Origin: Bacilli bacterium
GTDB taxonomy: Bacteria > Bacillota_I > Bacilli_A > RF39 > UBA660
Length of the DNA: 64,000 nt
Assembly: GCA_016293205.1 (NCBI GenBank)
Contig: JAEDES010000002.1
Coordinates: 1 to 64,000 of the forward strand
Direction: 5' to 3'
The translations under genes were made by a program, and so were the position numbers. Shown here one piece after another: positions 46,572 to 57,522 of the stretch (the stretch's first letter is position 1; each line of letters opens with the position of its first letter). The notes beneath the pieces are model-generated. The model saw only the letters and a program-made list of their open reading frames with translations. It searched no databases and was not told where the DNA came from.

Positions 46572-47001
46572 CAAAAAATTCATTTAAAAGCGATTTAGAC
46601 TCATTTTCAGCTAAATTATTAACAAAATTAACACTATTATTAGTAGAATCAACCTCAAAAATTGTGGAAATTAATTTAAAATTACCTTTATCAGAATTCT
46701 CACATGCGGAAAAAACATTTTTAATTCTAGCCTGTTTAATCGCACTAGCACACATTGGGCAAGGATCTAAAGTTACATATAAATCACAATCCTCTAATCT
46801 CCAGTTTTTTAATTTTTTTGATGCTTTTTTTATCACATTTAATTCTGCATGTTCTAAACAGCACATCTTTTTTTCCTTTTTATTGTGACTTTTAGCAAGA
46901 ATTTCATCATTTTTCACCAAAATTGCCCCAATCGGAACTTCATCTTGTTTAAAAGCCTTCCTAGCCTCTTTAAAAGCTAAATCCATATATTTTAAATCCA
47001 T
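46549..47001 (-). CDS. tadA: tRNA-specific adenosine deaminase
   Basis: TadA makes inosine at tRNA position 34. The 150-residue protein has the zinc and catalytic motifs HAELNVI and PCPMCASAIKQARI and normal length. TAGGTGA precedes the ATG. It lies directly downstream of the SRP RNA gene. Confidence 0.96.
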   Translation of the reverse strand: MDLKYMDLAFKEARKAFKQDEVPIGAILVKNDEILAKSHNKKEKKMCCLEHAELNVIKKASKKLKNWRLEDCDLYVTLDPCPMCASAIKQARIKNVFSACENSDKGNFKLISTIFEVDSTNNSVNFVNNLAENESKSLLNEFFELKRRKK

Positions 47002-47019
47002 AAATAATCACCTACAAAA

Positions 47020-47094
47020 AAAGTGCACATAGATGGAGGCCCTTAAGGCTGCTACTTTCCAGTCCTGACCTGGTTCAAACACATCTATTGCACA
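47020..47094 (-). ncRNA. ffs: Signal recognition particle RNA, small bacterial type
   Basis: The minus strand shows the conserved SRP domain IV core (GGTCAGGACTGGAAAGTAGCAGCC) flanked by complementary ends (GTGCA..AGATG with CATCT..GTGCAC). At about 75-80 nt it is the short 4.5S-like form without the Alu domain found in B. subtilis. A T run ends it. In Bacillus the gene lies between tadA and dnaX; here it precedes tadA. Confidence 0.93.
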
Positions 47095-47099
47095 AACTA

Positions 47100-47128
47100 A
47101 TTCTACTATTTTTGTGGATTTTTGTAAA
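47100..47128 (-). promoter_or_regulatory. Promoter of the SRP RNA gene
   Basis: Minus-strand TTTACA (47123-47128), 17 bp, TAGAAT (47100-47105), placed about 7 bases from the RNA 5' end. The spacer contains a DnaA-box-like TCCACA. Confidence 0.6.
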
Positions 47129-47184
47129 CACATTTGTGAATTAAATCATTACAAATTCACTTTTCCACACTTTTTGTGGATTAA

Positions 47185-47200
47185 TGTTTCACGTGAAACA
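47185..47200. promoter_or_regulatory. parS: parS site 1
   Basis: TGTTTCACGTGAAACA, an exact parS. The palindrome extends to 26 bp (47180-47205). A DnaA-box-like TGTGGATTA ends one base before it (47175-47183). Confidence 0.93.
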
Positions 47201-47328
47201 TTAATTTTAAAGATTATACCCCTATTATTTTTCATTTAAACATTTTAATTTGTTTAAAATTCACTTTAATCAATAAAAAAATACTATTTATCAATTAAAT
47301 TCACAAACTTTGTGGATTATTTTTTTAA

Positions 47329-47344
47329 TGTTTCACGTGAAACA
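47329..47344. promoter_or_regulatory. parS: parS site 2
   Basis: TGTTTCACGTGAAACA. The preceding DnaA-box-like TGTGGATTA (47311-47319) is nine bases away here, the extra bases being a T run. Confidence 0.93.
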
Positions 47345-47459
47345 TAGTGAATTATTAACAATTATTGTTTAAAAATAAAGAAAATAAGCCATAAATTAAT
47401 AAAAACATACATACCTATAGATTCATTTATAAATATTATCAACCATTTTTGTGGAATAA

Positions 47460-47475
47460 TGTTTCACGTGGAACA
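47460..47475. promoter_or_regulatory. parS: parS site 3
   Basis: TGTTTCACGTGGAACA, one change from the other copies and equal to the inverse of a common B. subtilis variant. TGTGGAATA (47450-47458) ends one base before it. Confidence 0.9.
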
Positions 47476-47530
47476 TAAAACTTAAAATCAAATGTTTGTT
47501 TATAACTTATCAACAAGTTCTGTGGATAAA

Positions 47531-47546
47531 TGTTTCACGTGAAACA
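47531..47546. promoter_or_regulatory. parS: parS site 4
   Basis: TGTTTCACGTGAAACA, with a perfect DnaA box TGTGGATAA (47521-47529) one base before it and TTATCAACA at 47507-47515. Confidence 0.93.
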
Positions 47547-47742
47547 TCTCTCAAAATAAATTTTAAACAACATTTGTTAATAAATTATTAAATAAATTGT
47601 TTAAAAATAACCAAAATAACAAAAATGCATTTAAATGAGTTTAGATTGATAATCACTCACCAAAATAAAAATAAATCGCTTAAAATGCATTTTCTATTTT
47701 TAAGTCGCTTTTGTATAAAAATGTGGATAAAAATATCAAATT

Positions 47743-47756
47743 ATTTCCCGGGAAAT
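47743..47756. promoter_or_regulatory. Noc-type binding site 1
   Basis: ATTTCCCGGGAAAT, exact consensus. A perfect DnaA box lies 12 bases upstream (47722-47730). Confidence 0.88.
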
Positions 47757-47819
47757 AAATTAAAAAATATTTCCCACTTGATATATCAACAAATTAATAA
47801 ACAATCTGTTCAAAAAAAT

Positions 47820-47833
47820 ATTTCCTGGGAAAT
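47820..47833. promoter_or_regulatory. Noc-type binding site 2
   Basis: ATTTCCTGGGAAAT, one base from the consensus. A half-site ATTTCCC lies near 47768. Confidence 0.8.
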
Positions 47834-47956
47834 AAAATTAAATCAATTTAAATTAAAATAAAAAGACTAACCTATTACAAATTAATTAGATTTTATTTTA
47901 TAAAAATATATATAAATTTCCACAATATATTAATTGCATGATGTTTACATCAAAAT

Positions 47957-47970
47957 ATTTCCCGGGAAAT
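47957..47970. promoter_or_regulatory. Noc-type binding site 3
   Basis: ATTTCCCGGGAAAT, exact consensus. A perfect DnaA box TTATCCACA (47974-47982) follows three bases later. Confidence 0.88.
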
Positions 47971-48033
47971 AATTTATCCACAAAAAAAACATTATTTATC
48001 TCAAAATGTTTTTTCCACAAGACACTTTTTGAC

Positions 48034-48063
48034 AAAAAAAGAATGAGACTTTACTCATTCTTT
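48034..48063 (-). terminator. Terminator after gyrA
   Basis: AAAGAATGAG (48038-48047) pairs with CTCATTCTTT (48054-48063), T run on the minus strand. It isolates the parS/Noc block from gyrA transcription. Confidence 0.85.
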
Positions 48064-48087
48064 ACAATTTATAAACATTAATTTGAT

Positions 48088-50610
48088 TTATTCGTTGACA
48101 TCTGATGCTTCTTCAATAGTTACTGCTTCCGTTGTACTTTCAGTAACTTCACTAACATTTGTATTATCTTCGTTTACATTTTCAGATTCATTTTCATCTT
48201 CTTTAGCAACTATTGTAACTGTAGCTACCATTTGATCATCTTTAAGATTAATTAATCTAACACCTTGAGTAGCACGTTTTAATGTAGATATTTGCTCTCC
48301 TGGCATTTTCATGATAATTCCACTATTTGTTACTACTATAACATCATAATCATTACCTTCATCAACACATTTTAGAGCAGCCATCATACCATTCTTTTCA
48401 GTAACATTAAATGCTCTAACACCTTTGCTACCTCTATGAGTAAGTCTATATTCATCAATAACTGTTTTCTTACCATATCCTTTTTCAGTAACAATAAGTA
48501 TATACTGACCAGAATTAACAACTTCTGCACCAACAACGAAACTTCCATCTAAATCAATACCTTTAACTCCCGAACTACTACGTCCCATTGCTCTGATTTC
48601 ATTTTCATCAAATCTAACCATACGACCATTACTTGCTCCAAGAGCTATTTCATTAGAACCATTTGTTTTTCTAACACTAATTAATTCATCATCATCTTTT
48701 AAAACAATAGCAATTTTTCCACCTTTTCTAATATTTTCAAACTCAGTAATATCAGTCTTTTTAACAATTCCACCACGAGTTGCAAACATTAAATATTTAG
48801 TAACTTGGTCGTCAGCATCAATTTCCACAATCGAACTTATGTTCTCGTTCTTCTCTAATGGAAGTAAATTAATGATTGGTAATCCCTTAGATTGTCTAGC
48901 AAATTCAGGAACTTCATAACCTTTCATTCTATAAACCCTACCTCTATTTGAGAAGAATAAAATATAATCATGAGTTCTCATTGAAATCATATGTTCTACA
49001 AAGTCTTCCTCATTTGTAGCCATACCTTTGACTCCAACTCCACCTCTATTTTGAGTTCTATAAGTATCACTTCTTAAACGTTTTATATAACCATTCTTAG
49101 TTAAAGTAATAATTACATCTTCATTTGGTATTAAAGACTCATCCTCGATATATTCAATAGCTGTCATATCGATATTTGTACGTCTCTCATCACCATATTT
49201 ATCTTTAATTTCTAATAATTCATTTTTAATTACTTCTAATATCTTAGAATCACTAGCTAAAATGCCACGTAACTCGTCAATTAACTTTAACAAGTCATTT
49301 AGTTCATTTTCAATCTTTTCACGCTCTAAGCCAGTTAAACGACGTAATTTCATTTCTAGAATGGCATTTGCTTGAACTTCAGATAACTTAAAGTTATTCA
49401 TTAATCCTTCTCTAGCTTCTTCATCAGACTTAGCAGCGCGAATTAATTTAATAACAGCATCAATATTATCTAAGGCAATCTTTAAACCTTCTAAAATATG
49501 AACACGTTTTTCAGCAACATCTAAATCAAATTTAGTACGTCTAATAATAACTTCTTTTTGATAATCAATATATTTAACAATAATTTCTTTTAAACCAAGT
49601 GTCTTTGGAACACCTTGATCTAGCATTAAGAATATAATTCCATATGTTGTTTGGAACGCTGTATGTTTATAAAGTTTATTTAAAACTACTTGTGCATTAG
49701 CATCCTTCTTTAATGTAATAGTAATTTTAATACCATCTTTTAAATCAGAATGGTAATCAGAAATACCTTCAATTGTTTTATTATGAACAAGTTCAGCTAC
49801 TTTATTCTTTAATTCTAAAGTATTAACACCATAAGGTACTTCATCAATAATAATATATTGTTTTCCATTTTTTTCTTCTATTGTGGCCTTACTACGAATT
49901 GTAATAGAACCACGTCCAGTTTCATAAGCTTTTCTTATTCCACTGTTTCCTAGAATAATTGCGCCTGTTGGAAAATCAGGTCCTTTAATGTGTTGCATTA
50001 ATTCATCTAATTCAATATCAGGATTATCAATATAAGCAACACATCCATCAATAACTTCACCTAAATTATGGGGAGGAATGTTAGTAGCCATACCAACAGC
50101 AATACCAGTAGTTCCGTTAACTAAAATATTAGGAAATCTAGAAGGTAAAACAGCAGGCTCTCTTTCACTCTCATCAAAGTTAGGACTAAAATCAACTGTA
50201 TTTTTATTAATATTTCTAAGTAATTCAAGAGATATTTTTGATAAACGCGACTCTGTATAACGCATTGCCGCAGCTCCATATCCTTCAATATTACCAAAGT
50301 TACCATGACCATCAACTAACATATATCTATATGAGAAGTCTTGCGCCATTCTAACCATTGCTTCATAAATAGATGAGTCACCATGTGGGTGATATTTACC
50401 CATAACGTCTCCGACTATTCTTGCACTCTTCTTATGAGGTTTATCAGGTGTATAACCAGATTCATACATTGAATATAAAATACGTCTATGAACAGGTTTT
50501 AAACCATCTCTTAAATCAGGAAGAGCACGAGCAACAATAACACTCATTGAATACTCTAAAAACGAATCTTTTACTTCTTTAACAATACTATTTTGTTCTA
50601 ATCTATCCAT
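48088..50610 (-). CDS. gyrA: DNA gyrase subunit A
   Basis: The breakage-reunion subunit of gyrase. The 840-residue protein has the catalytic Tyr in [12 protein letters not shown] (about 121-122), the quinolone-resistance region around [14 protein letters not shown], and a C-terminal beta-pinwheel with the GyrA box [11 protein letters not shown]. An acidic Glu/Asp/Thr/Ser tail of about 40 residues closes it. AGGAGG precedes the ATG. It follows gyrB by 12 bases. Confidence 0.98.
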   Translation of the reverse strand: MDRLEQNSIVKEVKDSFLEYSMSVIVARALPDLRDGLKPVHRRILYSMYESGYTPDKPHKKSARIVGDVMGKYHPHGDSSIYEAMVRMAQDFSYRYMLVDGHGNFGNIEGYGAAAMRYTESRLSKISLELLRNINKNTVDFSPNFDESEREPAVLPSRFPNILVNGTTGIAVGMATNIPPHNLGEVIDGCVAYIDNPDIELDELMQHIKGPDFPTGAIILGNSGIRKAYETGRGSITIRSKATIEEKNGKQYIIIDEVPYGVNTLELKNKVAELVHNKTIEGISDYHSDLKDGIKITITLKKDANAQVVLNKLYKHTAFQTTYGIIFLMLDQGVPKTLGLKEIIVKYIDYQKEVIIRRTKFDLDVAEKRVHILEGLKIALDNIDAVIKLIRAAKSDEEAREGLMNNFKLSEVQANAILEMKLRRLTGLEREKIENELNDLLKLIDELRGILASDSKILEVIKNELLEIKDKYGDERRTNIDMTAIEYIEDESLIPNEDVIITLTKNGYIKRLRSDTYRTQNRGGVGVKGMATNEEDFVEHMISMRTHDYILFFSNRGRVYRMKGYEVPEFARQSKGLPIINLLPLEKNENISSIVEIDADDQVTKYLMFATRGGIVKKTDITEFENIRKGGKIAIVLKDDDELISVRKTNGSNEIALGASNGRMVRFDENEIRAMGRSSSGVKGIDLDGSFVVGAEVVNSGQYILIVTEKGYGKKTVIDEYRLTHRGSKGVRAFNVTEKNGMMAALKCVDEGNDYDVIVVTNSGIIMKMPGEQISTLKRATQGVRLINLKDDQMVATVTIVAKEDENESENVNEDNTNVSEVTESTTEAVTIEEASDVNE

Positions 50611-50622
50611 TTTCTTACCCTC

Positions 50623-52560
<1,938 letters not shown>

Positions 52561-53673
52561 CTACTTTCTTTCAATATTTCCATTCTTAACTTCGTATATA
52601 TAAGACTCATTTAAATACTTTTTATTAATACTCTTTAAATCAGTAGTAGTAATAATTGATTGAATATCATTATCTCCAACAAATTTTAATAACCTATTTC
52701 TCTTTTTAATATCTAATTCACTAAAAATATCATCTAATAAAATCACTGGATTAAATCCACTAACCTCTTTAAATAAACCTATTTCACTAAGTTTTAAACA
52801 TAAAACAGCTAATTTTTGTTGTCCTTGAGAACCAAAATACTTTAAATCATTTCCGTTAAAATTAAAGTAAAAATCATCTCTATGAGGACCATACATAGTC
52901 ATTCCATAATTTAATTCTTTATTATAATACTTATTAAAATAATCTTTTAATTTATCTTTAATTTCTTCATCAGTTAAATTTTTAATATCAAAACTAGTCA
53001 AATATTCAACACTTAATCCTTCAAAATCAGCTATTTCTTTATAATATTTATTAATACTACCATTAATAAAATCAATATATTCCAATCTTTTTCTATAAAT
53101 AATAACTGCTTTTTCAATCAATTTATCAGTTAAAATATCTAAATAATTTTTATCAGCAATACTATTATTAAATAATATTTTTAAATATTCATTTCTAGTT
53201 TTTAAAATTTTATTATATTCATTATAAGTATTTAAATAAGTTTTTGATATTTGAGATAATTGTATATTTAATAAATTTCTTCGTATATTAGGTGATCCCT
53301 TTATTATTTCTAAATCATCTGGTGTAAATATAATTACATTTAAGTTTGAGATATAATCAGCAACTTTCTTAATGGAATTTTGATTTATCATCAAATCTTT
53401 CTTTTCTTCTGTTATATCAATCTGTAACTTAGTAATAATTCTATCTTTTTTAACAATTCCTTTAATTTGACTTTTCTTTTTATTAAACATAATTATATTA
53501 GGATTTACCCCTACTCTATGTGATTTAGTAAGAGCAAGCATTATTATTGCTTCTAATATATTAGTTTTTCCTTGAGCATTGTCTCCAATAAAAATATTCA
53601 TACCTTCATTAAGAGTAATATTAATATTGGCACAATTTCTAAAATTTAATAAAGAAATTTTCTTGATTTTCAT
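52561..53673 (-). CDS. recF: DNA replication and repair protein RecF
   Basis: An SMC-like ATPase that helps RecFOR load RecA on gaps. The 370-residue protein has LLNFRNCANI, Walker A IGDNAQGKTNILEA (about 30-43), the signature GSQGQQKLAVL, and Walker B VILLDDIFSELD. Normal size. The RBS is weak. It stands in the classical dnaA-dnaN-recF-gyrB order, with comK inserted before it. Confidence 0.97.
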   Translation of the reverse strand: MKIKKISLLNFRNCANINITLNEGMNIFIGDNAQGKTNILEAIIMLALTKSHRVGVNPNIIMFNKKKSQIKGIVKKDRIITKLQIDITEEKKDLMINQNSIKKVADYISNLNVIIFTPDDLEIIKGSPNIRRNLLNIQLSQISKTYLNTYNEYNKILKTRNEYLKILFNNSIADKNYLDILTDKLIEKAVIIYRKRLEYIDFINGSINKYYKEIADFEGLSVEYLTSFDIKNLTDEEIKDKLKDYFNKYYNKELNYGMTMYGPHRDDFYFNFNGNDLKYFGSQGQQKLAVLCLKLSEIGLFKEVSGFNPVILLDDIFSELDIKKRNRLLKFVGDNDIQSIITTTDLKSINKKYLNESYIYEVKNGNIERK

Positions 53674-53771
53674 TTAAATACACTAAAAAGACCCATATAA
53701 TCACCTATCCCCTACTTCAGTATTCCTATACATACGTTAATATTATACCATAAATGCCCTTTTAAAGCACT

Positions 53772-53800
53772 AAAAAAATAGTTAAAATTAACTATTTTTT
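53772..53800 (-). terminator. Terminator after comK
   Basis: A 13-bp stem (53773-53785 with 53788-53800, very short loop) with T tail on the minus strand, between comK and recF. Confidence 0.7.
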
Positions 53801-53808
53801 CCTTATTT

Positions 53809-54255
53809 TTACTTATTTTTTCGCATTCTCATGATAAAGTCTAGTCTAGATGCTCTAGAAAGCTGATTTTCGATAGTTCTAAACGAACAAGGTACTGTAA
53901 TTTCCCTATTATTATCAAATAAAATCTTAGTACTTGTACTATCAATTTTTTCAATCTTTTTAACCCTTTTTAATGAAATCCATACACAATCAGCGGCAGC
54001 TGGTGATGTTGTTGGAAATACAATTAAATTATCACTATCTTCAACAATAATAGGTACTTTATATTCTGCACCTAATATATCTCTAGCACTTTCTTTTCTA
54101 CCATTATAAGTACTGCCAAAGTATTTACAACTATCCTCCATTATTTTAAATGGAACTTCATCCACAATAAATTTCTCATCATCCTCATAAATGATGCTTT
54201 TTTCCTCTTCTCCTGGCACAATTGCTAATGTACCATTACTTATCTCATATTTCAT
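53809..54255 (-). CDS. comK: ComK-family competence transcription factor
   Basis: ComK is the master activator of DNA-uptake genes in B. subtilis. The 148-residue protein matches the family along most of its length: YEISNGTLAIVPGEE at the start, then VDEVPFKIMEDSCKYFGSTY with NGRKES after it, PIIVEDSDNLIVFPTTSP, CVWISLKRVKKIE, and the later ITVPCSFRTIENQLSRA. It is shorter than the 192-residue B. subtilis protein at the C terminus. It lies between dnaN and recF, where rlbA (yaaA) is usual. GGGGGAAAAG precedes the ATG, and terminators flank it on both sides. Confidence 0.87.
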   Translation of the reverse strand: MKYEISNGTLAIVPGEEEKSIIYEDDEKFIVDEVPFKIMEDSCKYFGSTYNGRKESARDILGAEYKVPIIVEDSDNLIVFPTTSPAAADCVWISLKRVKKIEKIDSTSTKILFDNNREITVPCSFRTIENQLSRASRLDFIMRMRKNK

Positions 54256-54356
54256 ACTTTTCCCCCTAAATGAGCCTTTTTTACAGGTCTCAACAAATAT
54301 TTATCACTTTTTTTTGTCGATTTTTCTCTATTTATGTCGAAAATAATAAAAAAAAC

Positions 54357-54387
54357 AAAAAAAATAGAAGAAATTCATCTTCTATTT
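54357..54387 (-). terminator. Terminator after dnaN
   Basis: AAATAGAAGA (54362-54371) and TCTTCTATTT (54378-54387), T-rich tail on the minus strand. Confidence 0.75.
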
Positions 54388-54423
54388 ATAATATACACAT
54401 TAAATTTCAAAATATTTAATAAA

Positions 54424-55551
54424 TTAATATGTTCTAATTGGTAAAACTAATTGAGTTAATGTTTCATCTTCTGTAGATTTAATTAAAATAGGTTTAATTT
54501 CTCCTACAAAATGAATATCCACAGTTTCTGTTGAAAAACTCTTTAAAGCTTCCATCATATATTTAGCACTAAATGAAATCTTTATATCTTCATTATTATT
54601 CTTAGTAATTGGCATTTTTTCTTCAACTCTACCAATTTCTGCACTACTACTTCTTAAAATTAATGTATTTCCATTAGTTTCAAGTGTAACAATGTTCTTT
54701 TCTTTATCACTAGTTAAAATACTAACACGATCAATAACACTATAGAAAGAATCTAATGTTGTACTAATAATTAAATAAGAATCATCTGGTAATAAATTAC
54801 TTGTATTTGGATAAGTTCCATTAATTAATCTAGATTCAAATTTTAAATTACCATTCTTAAATAAGATCTTATTATTAAAAATATGTAATTCAACTTCTTC
54901 TTCGTCATCACCAAGAATTTTTGAAAATTCAATAATATTATGACTAGGAATAACAATATTATAGTTTTCTTCACATTCCTTATCTAATTTAACAACTTTT
55001 CTAGCTAAACGATATGAATCTGTAGAATTACATTCTAACATATCTCCTACTATATTAAAGTTAATACCAGTTAATACAGGTTTACTTTCTTCATTAGATG
55101 AAGCAAATGCTGTTTGATTAACAATACTCTTAAATACACCAGCTTTTAAAATAACTTTCTTTTTACTTTCTTCTAAACCAATATTAGGATATTCACTTTC
55201 ACTAATACCATTTAAGTTAAATTCACTATTTTCTGTGTAAATTAAAATCTTTAATTCATCAATAACATCAATATTAATATATTTATCAGGTAATTTTCTA
55301 ACAATATCTAAAATATATTTACCTTGAATAATAATACTACCTTCTCTTTCAATAACAAAGTCATCATCATCATTACAATCAATACTTGTTTGAATAGTAA
55401 TATCATTATCACTTGCTGTTAAAGTAAGTTTCTTCTTTTTTAATTCAAATTTAATACCTGCTAATACTGGGATTAAATTCTTAGTTGAAATAGCTTTTGA
55501 TACTTTATTTAAAGCATCTAATAATAAATCTTTCTTAATTGTTAATTTCAT
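54424..55551 (-). CDS. dnaN: DNA polymerase III sliding clamp (beta)
   Basis: The ring-shaped processivity clamp. The 375-residue protein has three similar domains; recognisable parts are KDLLLDALNKVSKAIS, IIQGKYILDIVRKLP, LECNSTDSYRLARK and the C-terminal LVLPIRTY. Normal length. The ATG follows AAGGAA. It is 133 bases downstream of dnaA, and the gap holds DnaA boxes. Confidence 0.97.
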   Translation of the reverse strand: MKLTIKKDLLLDALNKVSKAISTKNLIPVLAGIKFELKKKKLTLTASDNDITIQTSIDCNDDDDFVIEREGSIIIQGKYILDIVRKLPDKYINIDVIDELKILIYTENSEFNLNGISESEYPNIGLEESKKKVILKAGVFKSIVNQTAFASSNEESKPVLTGINFNIVGDMLECNSTDSYRLARKVVKLDKECEENYNIVIPSHNIIEFSKILGDDEEEVELHIFNNKILFKNGNLKFESRLINGTYPNTSNLLPDDSYLIISTTLDSFYSVIDRVSILTSDKEKNIVTLETNGNTLILRSSSAEIGRVEEKMPITKNNNEDIKISFSAKYMMEALKSFSTETVDIHFVGEIKPILIKSTEDETLTQLVLPIRTY

Positions 55552-55589
55552 ATAATATTCCTTCTTTCTTTTATAGTTTTATTATTATT

Positions 55590-55684
55590 ACTGTGGAAAT
55601 TGTGGAAAACATTATTTTTCTCTTATATAACAACGAATTCTTATCAACAACCACTGTGGATAAAATGTTTTTCTTTCCACACTT
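55590..55684. other. DnaA-box cluster between dnaA and dnaN
   Basis: A perfect DnaA box TGTGGATAA (55655-55663), TTATCAACA (55641-55649), and TGTGGAAA-type copies near 55593-55610 and 55674-55682. This matches the incC part of a bipartite Bacillus-type origin. Confidence 0.75.
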
Positions 55685-57064
55685 TTACACAACCCCGATA
55701 TCTTTTTTCAATTTTTCAATGATATTAGCTAAATCTTTATTAACTTTTATCTCGTTTTCTATCTTTTCAACAGAATGCATTACTGTAGAATGGTCTTTAC
55801 CTCCAAATTCTGTTCCTATCTTAGGAAAAGACTCATTTGTAAGACTTCTTACTAAATACATAGCAATTTGTCTTGGAAATGAGATATTAGAGCTTCTCTT
55901 TTTACTTCTTATATCTTCAACAGATATTTGGAAGTATTCAGATACAATCTTTTGTATTCGATGAACATCATCTTTTTCTCCCATTCCTTTACTTATATAG
56001 TCTTTTAATGCTTCTATTGCTAAATCTAAAGTTATTTCAGAACCACCCATTATAGCAGAATAAGCAATAACTCTAGTAATAGACCCTTCTAGATTTCTAA
56101 CATCAGTATTGATATTAGAAGCTATATATTCTATAACATCTTCAGGAATTTCTTGTTCAAAATTGCCAGCAATTATCTTCTTTTTTATAATTTCTGTTCT
56201 AAGTGCAAAGTCTGGGGGAAAAATATTAACTGTTAATCCCCAACAAAACCTTGTTTTTAAACGGTCTTCAAATACTTTTAAGTCATCAGGAGACCTATCT
56301 GATGAAATAATAATTTGTTTATTATCATTATGTAAATAATTAAACGTATTAAAGAATTCGTTCTGAGTACCAGAAGCACCACTTAAGAATTGAATATCAT
56401 CGATTATTAATACATCTATATTTCTATACTTATCTTTAAAGAAATCAATAAAACTTAAATTAGTACCTTTATCATCTTTCTTAGTCATACTAATAAAATC
56501 TTGTATAAATTGATCACTTGTAACGTATAAAACCTTTTTATTTGAATGTTCTACCATATAATTACCAATAGCATGCATCAAATGTGTCTTCCCTAACCCA
56601 CTATTTCCATATATAAATAAAGGATTATACATATTTCCTGGATTCTCAGCTACAGAAATCGCAGCAGCATGTGCAAACTTATTAGTATTCCCGACTATAA
56701 AGTTATCAAACGTATATTTTGACATTAAATTTGAACGAAAAGGAATTGCTTTATTAATAGTATTATCAACAGAATTGTTAATAACTTCTCCACTACTCTC
56801 CTCTTCCTCCTCAACTATATCATCTTCCGTCCATAAAACTATATCATAATTACTACCTGTAACATCTGATAAAACCTTAACAATTAAATCATAATAGTTA
56901 TCCATAATGTGCTTCTTATGTATTGATAAAGGAACGATAATATAAGCATTTTCATTATGTAACTTATATAATTTTGTTTCTGAAAACCACGTATTAAATA
57001 AAACTGGAGACAGTTCGTCTTTGATTCGTTCTAAAAAGTTAGACCATAAAACATCAACGTTCAT
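55685..57064 (-). CDS. dnaA: Chromosomal replication initiator DnaA
   Basis: DnaA binds DnaA boxes and opens the origin. The 459-residue protein has domain I (about 1-85), a short acidic linker, the AAA+ domain with Walker A GNSGLGKTH and Walker B VLIIDDIQFL, and domain IV with the box-contacting GGKDHSTVMHSVEKI. I choose the ATG at 57064 because the in-frame ATG at 57073 is directly joined to GGGGGAG. Both flanks hold DnaA boxes, consistent with autoregulation. Confidence 0.98.
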   Translation of the reverse strand: MNVDVLWSNFLERIKDELSPVLFNTWFSETKLYKLHNENAYIIVPLSIHKKHIMDNYYDLIVKVLSDVTGSNYDIVLWTEDDIVEEEEESSGEVINNSVDNTINKAIPFRSNLMSKYTFDNFIVGNTNKFAHAAAISVAENPGNMYNPLFIYGNSGLGKTHLMHAIGNYMVEHSNKKVLYVTSDQFIQDFISMTKKDDKGTNLSFIDFFKDKYRNIDVLIIDDIQFLSGASGTQNEFFNTFNYLHNDNKQIIISSDRSPDDLKVFEDRLKTRFCWGLTVNIFPPDFALRTEIIKKKIIAGNFEQEIPEDVIEYIASNINTDVRNLEGSITRVIAYSAIMGGSEITLDLAIEALKDYISKGMGEKDDVHRIQKIVSEYFQISVEDIRSKKRSSNISFPRQIAMYLVRSLTNESFPKIGTEFGGKDHSTVMHSVEKIENEIKVNKDLANIIEKLKKDIGVV

Positions 57065-57462
57065 TGTTACCATCTCCCCCACAAAGTAATTAAACTACAA
57101 TTATTCTACCTTAAAAATAAAAAAATGAAAACAATTTTTATCAAAAAATTAATTTTCTTTTTCCTAGTAAAAATAAATGTCAATTTTCCATTCAGTGAAC
57201 TACTATAAATCATTATAAAACAAAAAACAACCCCTACTTTTCAACAATTTTATAGTGGATAAAATAATCACAAAAAGTGGATAAAAACTTATCAACAGGA
57301 TATCAACAGAGTTTTCAACAACTCAAATCATTGATATATATAGTTAAAACTAAGTTTTCCACATTTTCAACAATTTTTAATTTCACAAGTTCAAAAAAGT
57401 TCTCCACATACCTGTGGAAACTGTTTAAAACTATTTAATATTTATAAAAAAATAACTTTTAA
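57065..57462. other. oriC: Probable oriC region (dnaA-rpmH intergenic)
   Basis: A 400-base AT-rich gap at the strand switch. DnaA-box-like nonamers: AGTGGATAA (57254-57262, 57276-57284), TTATCAACA (57289-57297), ATATCAACA (57300-57308), TTTTCCACA (57355-57363), TTCTCCACA (57400-57408), TGTGGAAAC (57413-57421). A very AT-rich stretch (57424-57462) could be the unwinding element. None of the boxes is perfect, unlike those at 47.5-48.0 kb. Promoters of dnaA should also lie here. Confidence 0.8.
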
Positions 57463-57492
57463 TTGACAAAAACACACTTTTCTTATTATAAT
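57463..57492 (+). promoter_or_regulatory. Promoter of rpmH
   Basis: TTGACA (57463-57468), 18 bp, TATAAT (57487-57492), about 30 bases before the rpmH start. Confidence 0.85.
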
Positions 57493-57522
57493 AATGGAGA
57501 TTTATGTCTGGAGGTGGAACAA

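Larger units (their letters stand above)
47113..48032. other. Gene-free parS / Noc-site / DnaA-box array between ffs and gyrA
   Basis: About 0.9 kb without a credible gene. It holds four parS sites in its left half (47185-47546), three Noc-type sites in its right half (47743-47970) and DnaA-box-like nonamers throughout: perfect at 47521, 47722 and 47974; one or two mismatches at 47113, 47161, 47175, 47311, 47450, 47507 and 48011. It combines centromere, nucleoid-occlusion and DnaA-binding signals and is likely a chromosome-segregation locus near oriC; DnaA titration is also possible. Confidence 0.8.

Noticed and set aside
47113..47560. CRISPR-like array from regularly repeated motifs
   Set aside because: Repeats are 16-bp parS palindromes at irregular spacing (144, 131, 71 bases), not CRISPR repeats with uniform spacers.
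47625..47861. Open frame of 78 codons on the plus strand in the parS/Noc block
   Set aside because: No RBS, biased low-complexity composition, and it runs through Noc-type site 1 and most of site 2. It is a chance frame in AT-rich sequence.
47113..48032. rRNA or tRNA genes expected after gyrA
   Set aside because: No rRNA or tRNA sequence features in this block.
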